The translations under genes and the position numbers were made by a program. This document shows positions 32,829 through 39,287 of a stretch of DNA of 39,287 nt, piece by piece. The notes under the pieces are model-generated. The model was not told where the DNA came from. It saw only the letters and a list, made by a program, of their open reading frames with translations, and did not search any database. This DNA comes from Actinomycetota bacterium (lineage in GTDB: Bacteria > Actinomycetota > Actinomycetes > S36-B12 > UBA5976), in NCBI GenBank assembly GCA_947452755.1, contig CANGDT010000015.1, positions 1-39,287 on the forward strand. The letters run 5' to 3'. Position 1 is the first letter of the stretch, and each line of letters starts with the position of its first letter.

Positions 32829-33818
32829 TTAGGCGAATTTGGATAGGTAGGTTTCGGCAAGTTCGCAGGAAACTTTTGTAAATTCCGCACCCATTTCTTG
32901 GCCGGTGGCAGTGTCCTGGTGGCTTCCAACCCATGACACGAGCAACAATCTGCGGAACATGATGAATGTGGGTAATTCGGCTTCTTCTTCAGCCGACAAC
33001 TCGGCCACTGAGCGATACCCAGTTACCCAAGAATCTGTCATCGCTGGAATCAGCGGATGATCTTCAATAAACGACACTGAGGAACCAAGGTCATACATGA
33101 ACCAGCTCAGACCACAATCGTCGAAGTCAATGACGGTCACATCAGGTCCATCGACCAAAAGATTCGCTAGTCGCATATCAGCGTGAACTAAACCGAATCG
33201 GTCAGGTCCGTTGCCGAATGCATTCAAGCGTTTACCGATTGTGTCAGACAACTTACCGAGGACTTCCAGCTCACTAGGTCCCATTGCCAAACCATCACGC
33301 CACGAACCCCAGTGACCATTAGGTCCAAGGGCGGTTTCCATGTTCCACACCATGCGATTGAACCCAGCAGGACGTGTCCACTGCTTTGAATGGTTATGGA
33401 GTCGCGCGGTAATCGCACCGAGTTGCACGAAATCGTCAACGAGACGATCTTCTGTTGGCTCAACACCTTGCATAAATTCGAACATCACTGCGTGACGTTC
33501 TTCGCCAGATGAGTCCTGAGCAGTAATCACGCTGTGCCCAGAACCGCTCGGCAAAATTGCTGGTGTGCGCACAAGCTGAACTTCGCGAAGCGCACTGACC
33601 CAATCCAATTCGCTCTGGATTGCATCAGACGTGTGGTAATTCGGACGATGAATGCGCAAAATTGTGTGCTCGCCTGTTGCTGGGTTCGTGACTCTAAAAG
33701 TCGCGTTCTCAGAAACATTCAGCAGATGAACGTCGGAACCCTCGGGGTAACCGAACTTCACAACTGCATCAGCAGCGAACTCATGCAACTTAACCGGATC
33801 GTTTGAATATCCGCTCAT
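32829..33818 (-). CDS. APH-family kinase, probable 1-amino-2-propanol kinase
   Basis: The 329-aa protein is of the aminoglycoside/choline-kinase fold: Brenner motif HADMRLANLL (His212, Asp214, Asn219) and metal-binding IDFDDCG (Asp231, Asp233). In RMM loci the APH enzyme phosphorylates 1-amino-2-propanol, giving the substrate for the phospholyase. An AAGGAG 4 nt from the ATG gives it an efficient start. A perfect palindrome TCACGCGTGA (33844-33853) lies 25 nt upstream. Confidence 0.88.
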   Translation of the reverse strand: MSGYSNDPVKLHEFAADAVVKFGYPEGSDVHLLNVSENATFRVTNPATGEHTILRIHRPNYHTSDAIQSELDWVSALREVQLVRTPAILPSGSGHSVITAQDSSGEERHAVMFEFMQGVEPTEDRLVDDFVQLGAITARLHNHSKQWTRPAGFNRMVWNMETALGPNGHWGSWRDGLAMGPSELEVLGKLSDTIGKRLNAFGNGPDRFGLVHADMRLANLLVDGPDVTVIDFDDCGLSWFMYDLGSSVSFIEDHPLIPAMTDSWVTGYRSVAELSAEEEAELPTFIMFRRLLLVSWVGSHQDTATGQEMGAEFTKVSCELAETYLSKFA

Positions 33819-33893
33819 CGTGCTCCTTCACCAATACATAGCTTCACGCGTGACATCATTGTCGCGCGGACTTACATTTCAGGGAAGTTGTTC

Positions 33894-34556
33894 TTACTTA
33901 TGATCCCGGCCAACAACATTTTCCAAAGCGGTCACGATTGCATCGCGCGCCTTAGTAATGCTTTCCGTTGAGCCACTCATATAAACACGACCAGCAGCAC
34001 CAATCATCTGGACATCAACCAAGGTCACGTCAGGGGCAACCTTTTCGGCTTCGTTGGCAGCCACAGTTGCAAACAGTGCAGGTGTCATTTCGAACACGAG
34101 CAGAGTCTCACCAGGCATGACCATGGAGGCTTGACGGTTGCGGTTCAAGATAATCGCGTGTTGATCCGTGATGTTCTCGATGATGTCGCTGTACAGAATG
34201 CGCGGACGAAGTTGGTCCGTCGCCTGGGCATCGATACCTTCGAGGATTGCTTGTCCTGCGCGCTTAACCAACTCAATGTCGGTGGCATGAATTTCCAGCA
34301 CACCGAATTGACGCTCGACAAAGAGAATGCCTGGCTCAACTTCGGGGACTGACTTCAGCGCAAGGTCAATGACGCGCTCGATCGCAAGGCCCGGGGCCAC
34401 TTCAATGATCAACGAATGTTGACCGCTGTATGGAGGATAACCCCGAGCCCGCGTCGGCGTGCCCATGTACGCAGCAAACTGTGCCTGCAGCTCTTCAACG
34501 AGCAGGTAGACGCGAAGCTCAGGCCCCGCAACCTGCGGACCCTGGTTCACAGTCAC
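33894..34556 (-). CDS. Tandem-BMC-domain shell protein (BMC-T), copy 2
   Basis: The 220-aa protein holds two BMC domains and should form trimers (pseudohexamers) in the shell facet. It shares long blocks with the other BMC-T at 35703-36302: [27 protein letters not shown]-like [20 protein letters not shown] and MIGAAGRVY. It has an extra N-terminal segment of about 15 residues. A GTG start overlaps the BMC-H stop (GTGA). Confidence 0.88.
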   Translation of the reverse strand: MTVNQGPQVAGPELRVYLLVEELQAQFAAYMGTPTRARGYPPYSGQHSLIIEVAPGLAIERVIDLALKSVPEVEPGILFVERQFGVLEIHATDIELVKRAGQAILEGIDAQATDQLRPRILYSDIIENITDQHAIILNRNRQASMVMPGETLLVFEMTPALFATVAANEAEKVAPDVTLVDVQMIGAAGRVYMSGSTESITKARDAIVTALENVVGRDHK

Positions 34557-34834
34557 TCGCCTGAGACCTTGAAGTGCTTGCTTAGTTCAGCGTGTGGACG
34601 TGGGATGACGTGCTGTGACACAAGTTCGCCAACCTGGTTGACGGCTTCTGCGCCAGCATCGGTTGCAGCCTTAACTGCGCCGACATCGCCCACGATGACA
34701 ACAGTTACAAGACCGTCGCCAACTTCTTCACGCGCAACAATGGTGACATTGGCTGCCTTGACCATGGCGTCAGCAGCAGCAACTGCAGCTACGTAGCCTT
34801 TGGTTTCGATCAAACCGAGTGCATTGTTTGACAT
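34553..34834 (-). CDS. Hexameric shell protein (BMC-H)
   Basis: The 93-aa single-domain BMC protein has the classic [14 protein letters not shown] start and late [10 protein letters not shown]. It should form the main hexameric tiles of the shell. AAGGAG 6 nt before the ATG is the best ribosome site of the shell genes, which suits an abundant product. It lies 135 nt after the BMC-P gene, the largest gap in the operon. Confidence 0.95.
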   Translation of the reverse strand: MSNNALGLIETKGYVAAVAAADAMVKAANVTIVAREEVGDGLVTVVIVGDVGAVKAATDAGAEAVNQVGELVSQHVIPRPHAELSKHFKVSGE

Positions 34835-34969
34835 GTCTTTCTCCTTTATATGAATGTGAACGGGTGTCCACTTTCGGTTGTGGCAATTCCGGTTTCCCGT
34901 TGTTGCCAGCGATCGGAACTACCTGCGTAGTTCTTCACGCATCTGGGCCACGGCGCGACCCAGAACTCT

Positions 34970-35212
34970 TTACTTTGCTTCGTCGATTGATCCGATGATC
35001 AATGCGTCGATGGGTGGTGTTGTGCCTGGGAACCATGACGCAGCAACTGAACCAGTTGCTACCAATACGCTCTCGCCAAGGCCGGAACCTAGGACATCGA
35101 AGGCAATCAGGCGTGAACCGCCATCAACTTCAACTTCTAGGAAAGCTCCATTTGGAATTTCCGACAGACGTCGAGTTGCCCATACATTGCCGATGACTTT
35201 CGCTTTTAACAT
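34970..35212 (-). CDS. Pentameric shell vertex protein (BMC-P, EutN/CcmL type)
   Basis: The 80-aa protein has the EutN/CcmL fold: KAKVIGNVWATRR at the start, the VATGSVAASWF block and a final DALIIGSIDE strand. Pentamers cap the shell vertices. The ATG overlaps the preceding stop (TGATG). After the TAA stop the frame stays open for 16 codons encoding an amphipathic helix (RVLGRAVAQMREELRR) before a TAG; see findings. Confidence 0.93.
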   Translation of the reverse strand: MLKAKVIGNVWATRRLSEIPNGAFLEVEVDGGSRLIAFDVLGSGLGESVLVATGSVAASWFPGTTPPIDALIIGSIDEAK

Positions 35213-35703
35213 CAGCGACTCACCGATCCCTTCTGATTATTGTTTTGTCCTTCTTTAATGATCGTCACGCGCATGTCTTTGGCTTTGTCTTTTGCCAGAG
35301 CCGTGACTACTGCACGACGACCCACAATCAACGTAGCCCCAGACTCGGCAGCCTTGCGGACCATTGATTCAGTAACTGCACCCTTTTCGATGTGAATTGA
35401 GTTTCCTGATACTGAAGTTCCTGTTGTTGCAGATGCGGTGTGGCCACCTGCGAGTTCGAAAGCGATTCCGCCACTGCGCAGTTGCGCGCGGGTTGCTGCG
35501 TCTTCACCCATGTCGAGGATGCGTTGAACGAATGCGTTCATCTCGTGCGGGTTGGAAAGCGACACAACTTCGGTGACCTGTGGGGTTGCCAGTGGCGCTG
35601 GCGTTTTCGCCGCAAGCGCTGCAACTCCTTGCGTGCCACCAAGCGCGTCGCGAAGTGCTTCACGCACTAGCGAACGCAACATGTCGTTATCTGGTTTTGT
35701 CAT
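35212..35703 (-). CDS. Putative microcompartment cargo/scaffold protein
   Basis: The 163-aa product matches no enzyme I recognise. The N-terminus (NDMLRSLVREALRDAL, 6-21) has the hydrophobic spacing of an encapsulation peptide. A Pro/Ala linker follows. The C-terminus (about 113-152; VTESMVRKAAESGA then AVVTALAKDKAK) resembles a short motif common in microcompartment proteins such as the EutQ N-terminus. It starts and ends with TGATG overlaps between two shell genes, so a structural or recruiting role inside the compartment is likely. Confidence 0.75.
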   Translation of the reverse strand: MTKPDNDMLRSLVREALRDALGGTQGVAALAAKTPAPLATPQVTEVVSLSNPHEMNAFVQRILDMGEDAATRAQLRSGGIAFELAGGHTASATTGTSVSGNSIHIEKGAVTESMVRKAAESGATLIVGRRAVVTALAKDKAKDMRVTIIKEGQNNNQKGSVSR

Positions 35704-36302
35704 CAGCGACCACTCAAAACGCTTTCAGCAACTTCGGCTGCAGCACGAACGTCGGCTTCCTTGCCTGATAAGTAGACGCGGCCAGTTGCACCGATCATGC
35801 GGTAGTCAACAACCTTGATGTTGGCGGCCTTTTCAGCTTCGTTGGCGGCCAGGATTGCGTAAGACGCGGGCTGAACTTCCAGCACGTACAACGACTCGCC
35901 TGGCAGAACCATTGAGCCGCCTTTATTGCGGTTAATGAGGAATGCATGCTGGTGATCAACGGAGGCAACAACGCGGCTGGCCAAAATTTGTGGCTTGCTG
36001 GCTGATGATTCGTTTGTACCAAGGGCATTCAACACTGCCTGGGCGGCTGAGCGCACTTCTTCAGTTGGTCCATGGATTTCCAGGTAGCCATACTGACGTT
36101 CAACAACCAGCATGCCGGCCTGAACATTTGCATGCTTCAGCGCAACATCGGTCAATGGTTCAATGTCGAGACCCGGTGCAACTTCGATGATCTGCGCAGC
36201 CATGTTTGCGCGCGGCAAAGCACCCTTAACCCATGAACCTAGGTAGCACATGGTTTGAGGTTGTAGTTGGTCGATAAAAATGAACGACCGTAGCTCTGCC
36301 AT
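35703..36302 (-). CDS. Tandem-BMC-domain shell protein (BMC-T), copy 1
   Basis: The 199-aa two-domain shell protein is paralogous with the 220-aa one at 33894. It shares [52 protein letters not shown] and MIGATGRVYLSGKE. It should form trimers whose larger pore may pass cofactors. GAGAG precedes the ATG. It follows the aldehyde dehydrogenase by 17 nt. Confidence 0.92.
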   Translation of the reverse strand: MAELRSFIFIDQLQPQTMCYLGSWVKGALPRANMAAQIIEVAPGLDIEPLTDVALKHANVQAGMLVVERQYGYLEIHGPTEEVRSAAQAVLNALGTNESSASKPQILASRVVASVDHQHAFLINRNKGGSMVLPGESLYVLEVQPASYAILAANEAEKAANIKVVDYRMIGATGRVYLSGKEADVRAAAEVAESVLSGR

Positions 36303-36319
36303 TAATCTCTCGTCTCTGC

Positions 36320-37888
36320 TTAGTTCTTCATCAATGCTTGAAGTTCTTCAACAATCAGTTTGCGAATTTCATCGCGGAGTTCAGCAGCGTCATTGGACAT
36401 CGGTTCGCGATAGATGTTGCTTGGTGCTGACACTTGCTGTTCGTTCGACGCACGTGGGTACGTAGGCACTGGTCCGCTTGGGTTGACCCACGGGTTCAGA
36501 CCAGCAAACGACGGCATCACTTCGCGGGCATCAGCGTTGTATGCCAAGCGAGTGTGATTGATCAGGTGCTTTGGCTGGAGGTTCTCGCCCACTGATGAAC
36601 GACCGAAGAAGCCAGTACCAATCGTCATGCTCGGTGCAAGATTCGTCTGGATACCTGACGCGCCAAGGCTGTTTCCAACGTTGACCGAAATACGCAGCAC
36701 GGGAACCGCAGCACTGAACGACATCACGGTTGCAGAATCTGAACTGTGAATAGCTGCCGAATGGCCGGCGCCAGTGATCCGAAGCACTGCCTGCGCTGTG
36801 GCAATGCCACGTGAAGCAGTCGGCACTCGAACGAAACCAAGAACTGGGCACAATTTTTCGTGTGCCAATGGTTCTTCGGTGGCAACAAGTTCAAAAGGTG
36901 CAATGAGGACACGAGTCTTGGCCGGTACACGAATGCCCGCTTGTTCCGCAATCCACGTTGCGTCCTTGCCTACCATCTTGACGTTGAAGTGGCCGTCAGG
37001 GAAAACAGTCTTGCGAATGGCGTCGAGTTCTTCGTCCTTAAGAACGTAACCGCCTTCGCGAGTCATTGAGGCGAGCAACTTGTCAGCAATCGCTTCTTCG
37101 GCAATCACTACTGATTCGTTGGTGCACAGAATCGAGTTGTCGAATGACTTACTTTCGATGATGCGCGCGGCGGCTAATTGAATGTCAGCAGTTACATCAA
37201 CGAGGACTGGTACGTTGCCTGGACCGACGCCGATTGCAGGGTTACCGCTTCGGTACGCCGAGCGGACAACTGGTGTTCCGCCTGTTGCGACTACAACATC
37301 AACGCGCTCGTCTGTCATCAATGCGTTGATTAACGGAATTGATGGATCTTCAACAATTTGGATGATGCCGTCGGGGGCACCGGCAGCAAAAGCGGCTTCG
37401 GCCATTGTGCGGGCGGCTTCAACACACACTCGCTTTGCCATCGGGTGCGGGCTGATGATGATTGAGTTGCGCGTCATCAGTGCGAGCATGATTTTGAACG
37501 TGACAGTTGCAACAGGATTTGTTGATGGTGTCAGCGCAAAGATCACACCGGCTGGGCGTGGGATAGCAACAATCTTGTTTGCTTCATCGATCTCGGGTGT
37601 CACGTAATCGTGTCCGCGATATGTTTCGAGTAATCCTGTTGAGCAGGCAATGTTCTTCAGGACCTTGTGTTCAACAACACCGAAACCTGTTTCAGCCACT
37701 GCAGCGCGGGCAAATTCTTGTGCACGTGCTGCTGCAGCTTGTGCCGCGGCTTCAACAATGCGGTTCACAGATGCGATGTCGTACTTTGCAAATGCACGAC
37801 CAGCCCAGTCAGCACGTTCGACCATGGCACGTCCGCGTGGAACTCCTGCGGGTTCAACCATCAATGGTTCAAAGGTAATTTCACTCAT
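36320..37888 (-). CDS. CoA-acylating aldehyde dehydrogenase with C-terminal encapsulation peptide
   Basis: The 522-aa protein is of the PduP/EutE-like type: NAD-binding blocks (TPSTNPV near 120, GGTPVV near 203, GPGNVPV near 222) and catalytic Cys255 in NSILCTNES. After a 25-residue Pro/Ser/Asn linker it ends in an amphipathic helix (ELRDEIRKLIVEELQALM, about 503-520) typical of encapsulation peptides that direct cargo into shells. In the RMM pathway it would oxidise propionaldehyde to propionyl-CoA. The ATG overlaps the preceding stop (ATGA). Confidence 0.93.
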   Translation of the reverse strand: MSEITFEPLMVEPAGVPRGRAMVERADWAGRAFAKYDIASVNRIVEAAAQAAAARAQEFARAAVAETGFGVVEHKVLKNIACSTGLLETYRGHDYVTPEIDEANKIVAIPRPAGVIFALTPSTNPVATVTFKIMLALMTRNSIIISPHPMAKRVCVEAARTMAEAAFAAGAPDGIIQIVEDPSIPLINALMTDERVDVVVATGGTPVVRSAYRSGNPAIGVGPGNVPVLVDVTADIQLAAARIIESKSFDNSILCTNESVVIAEEAIADKLLASMTREGGYVLKDEELDAIRKTVFPDGHFNVKMVGKDATWIAEQAGIRVPAKTRVLIAPFELVATEEPLAHEKLCPVLGFVRVPTASRGIATAQAVLRITGAGHSAAIHSSDSATVMSFSAAVPVLRISVNVGNSLGASGIQTNLAPSMTIGTGFFGRSSVGENLQPKHLINHTRLAYNADAREVMPSFAGLNPWVNPSGPVPTYPRASNEQQVSAPSNIYREPMSNDAAELRDEIRKLIVEELQALMKN

Positions 37889-39195
37889 CGCGCACTCCGT
37901 GAGTTTTTGATTTCATTCCAGGCTTTGCCAATGGCCACTTCAGTGCGATCAAGCATTTCTTCAGCAACTTCTGGCTTCAGCAAAATACCTGGCTTGTACT
38001 GGAGAACGCGTGGGTCCAACGTTGAGAAGATTGCCCACACACCGTTTTCGTACAGGTGACGCATGACGTACTTCGCGCCTTGTGGGTGTGCAAATTCAAG
38101 ACCGAGGATTACACCGTTCTGGCGAATGCCAGTGAACCAGTCTGGGTAGGTCTCTTGGACGGAACGCAAACGCTGACCAACATAATCAGCGATGTAGTGA
38201 ACCATCGAACGTGTTTCGTCGCGGCTGCAAATTTCCAACGTCTTGAGTGCTGCGATACAACCAAGTTCAGCACCACCGAATGTTGAAATGTGCCCGAAGC
38301 CATCTTCGTTCAACCAGGCTGCTGCCTTGTCCGTGGCCATGACGGCTGCGATTGGGTACATGCCGCCGGAAATGCCCTTACCCGACACCATGATGTCTGG
38401 TGTAATTCCGTGCTTGGTGATGCCCCATAGTTCGCCGGTGCGCATCAAACCTGTTTGCACTTCGTCAGCAATGTAAAGCGCGTCGTACTTTTCGCACAAC
38501 GCTTTTACTGCTTCGAGGTAACCAGGGTTTGGCAATGGGAAACCGTATGTTGCTGGAATTGTTTCCATGATGACTGCAGCGACATCGCGTGGACGAAGAA
38601 CTTCTTCCATGGCTTCAAGGTCATTGAATGGCACGTGTGGGAATTCTTCTGGACTATCCGACAAGAACAATTTCGAGAAGCGATCGTCACCTGTGCCAAC
38701 AGCGAGTCCTGTGTGACCGTGGTAGGCCTTGATGATTGACACAATTTTGCGCTTTTGTGTTGCATGGCGTGCAGTCTTCAAAGCGATGTCGATTGCTTCG
38801 CCGCCACCGGAACCATAAATGACTTTGTTAATGCCAGCCGGTGCGCTCTTCACGAGAGCTTCAGCAAGTGCAGTGCGAGCTAATGATGGGAAGTGGTGAT
38901 TACCAATGTCAAAATGCTGCATCGCCATGGTGACTGCCTGAACGACTTCAGCGTTGCGGTGACCCAGGTTGTAAGTACCACCGTTCAGGTGCGCATCAAT
39001 AAGGCGCTTACCCGACATGTCATAGATGAAGTACTCTTCGCGGCGGTCGATGACCAGCGGCACTCCAGAGTCTTGCCAAAATTGAGTTTTACCCGGGTTC
39101 CAGAATTCTTTGGACTTGGCGATCATCTCGTCTTTGGACTCGTACGAGAAGAATCCGTAGTCGAATTCGGGCGGCGAAACCTGCTCTTGAGTCAT
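37885..39195 (-). CDS. Class III aminotransferase-fold phospholyase
   Basis: The 436-aa PLP enzyme has GSGGGEAIDIALK (128-140), DEVQTG with Asp244, and Lys273 in SGKGISGG for the cofactor. In RMM loci this enzyme removes ammonia and phosphate from 1-amino-2-propanol phosphate, giving propionaldehyde inside the shell. It could instead be a true transaminase; context favours lyase. GGAGG 6 nt upstream supports the ATG at 39195 over a longer frame. It is the first gene of the operon in the window. Confidence 0.88.
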   Translation of the reverse strand: MTQEQVSPPEFDYGFFSYESKDEMIAKSKEFWNPGKTQFWQDSGVPLVIDRREEYFIYDMSGKRLIDAHLNGGTYNLGHRNAEVVQAVTMAMQHFDIGNHHFPSLARTALAEALVKSAPAGINKVIYGSGGGEAIDIALKTARHATQKRKIVSIIKAYHGHTGLAVGTGDDRFSKLFLSDSPEEFPHVPFNDLEAMEEVLRPRDVAAVIMETIPATYGFPLPNPGYLEAVKALCEKYDALYIADEVQTGLMRTGELWGITKHGITPDIMVSGKGISGGMYPIAAVMATDKAAAWLNEDGFGHISTFGGAELGCIAALKTLEICSRDETRSMVHYIADYVGQRLRSVQETYPDWFTGIRQNGVILGLEFAHPQGAKYVMRHLYENGVWAIFSTLDPRVLQYKPGILLKPEVAEEMLDRTEVAIGKAWNEIKNSRSAR

Positions 39196-39222
39196 CGCAC
39201 ACCTCCTACAAACTTGGGTCAG

Positions 39223-39245
39223 ACACGCTCTAACCACTTGCGTGT
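39223..39245. promoter_or_regulatory. Inverted repeat upstream of the microcompartment operon
   Basis: ACACGC (39223-39228) and GCGTGT (39240-39245) form a perfect 6-bp inverted repeat, 11-nt spacer, 28 nt before the first ATG. It is a candidate operator for the operon's GntR/UTRA protein; no experimental motif is matched. Confidence 0.35.
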
Positions 39246-39287
39246 ACCCATAGTGGCATATAAACAGACCATTTAGCCATACCAAAA

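Noticed and set aside
1-39287. CRISPR arrays, tRNA and rRNA genes
   Set aside because: I saw no regularly spaced repeats, no T-loop/acceptor pattern of a tRNA and no rRNA-like sequence on reading; short ones could still escape without a covariance search.

Overview
The window looks like chromosomal DNA of an actinobacterium of moderate G+C (by eye near 50%, not counted). The evidence is the gene order argS-lysA-hom-thrC-thrB-rho, a WhiB-family protein, an actinobacterial Rho with a long Arg/Asn/Asp/Gly-rich insertion, a Rhodococcus/Mycobacterium-type microcompartment locus, and promoters fitting the mycobacterial RecA-independent DNA-damage (PafBC/RecA-NDp) consensus. I cannot name the genus.

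Region 1 (1-9.7 kb) is accessory. It holds an ARPP-1 family gene divergent from an NrtR-type Nudix regulator, with a palindromic operator between them. A roughly 1.4 kb cassette (unknown protein plus an N-formylglutamate-amidohydrolase-like protein) follows, flanked by an 89-bp direct repeat. Then come a CX5R phosphatase, an operon of HDAC-like deacetylase, helical-repeat protein and TY-Chap/YbjN-like protein, a small membrane protein, and a NERD nuclease-helicase. WhiB closes this part.

Region 2 (9.7-18.3 kb) holds a GIY-YIG (T5orf172) protein, three LRV/HEAT-like repeat proteins, a MoxR AAA+ ATPase with its metallopeptidase-vWA (DUF2201) partner, two paralogous zinc-ribbon proteins and a DUF805 membrane protein. 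The most striking observation is that at least eight sites in regions 1-2 fit, fully or nearly, TGTCRGTG-N8-TAnnnT. They stand in front of the phosphatase, the HDAC operon, the GIY-YIG gene, moxR-DUF2201, both LRV units and both zinc-ribbon genes. I infer a clustered, DNA-damage-inducible accessory regulon built around MoxR/vWA and LRV proteins. No pafBC gene is in the window.

Region 3 (18.3-26.6 kb, minus strand) is core metabolism: argS, lysA, hom, thrC, thrB and rho, in the order known from mycobacteria. The usual rpmE-prfA does not follow rho; the accessory region begins there.

Region 4 (26.7-29.4 kb, plus strand) encodes a ferric-reductase-like membrane flavoprotein, an exported FMN-binding protein and ApbE: a small extracytoplasmic flavin electron-transfer module.

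Region 5 (29.4-31.2 kb) is a CaiB/BaiF CoA-transferase with a FadR-type regulator. Region 6 (31.2-39.2 kb, minus strand) is a complete-looking microcompartment operon of the 1-amino-2-propanol/aminoacetone (RMM) type: class-III aminotransferase-fold phospholyase, acylating aldehyde dehydrogenase with a C-terminal encapsulation peptide, two BMC-T, a BMC-P and a BMC-H shell protein, a putative cargo/scaffold protein, an APH-family kinase, an SDR and a GntR/UTRA regulator.
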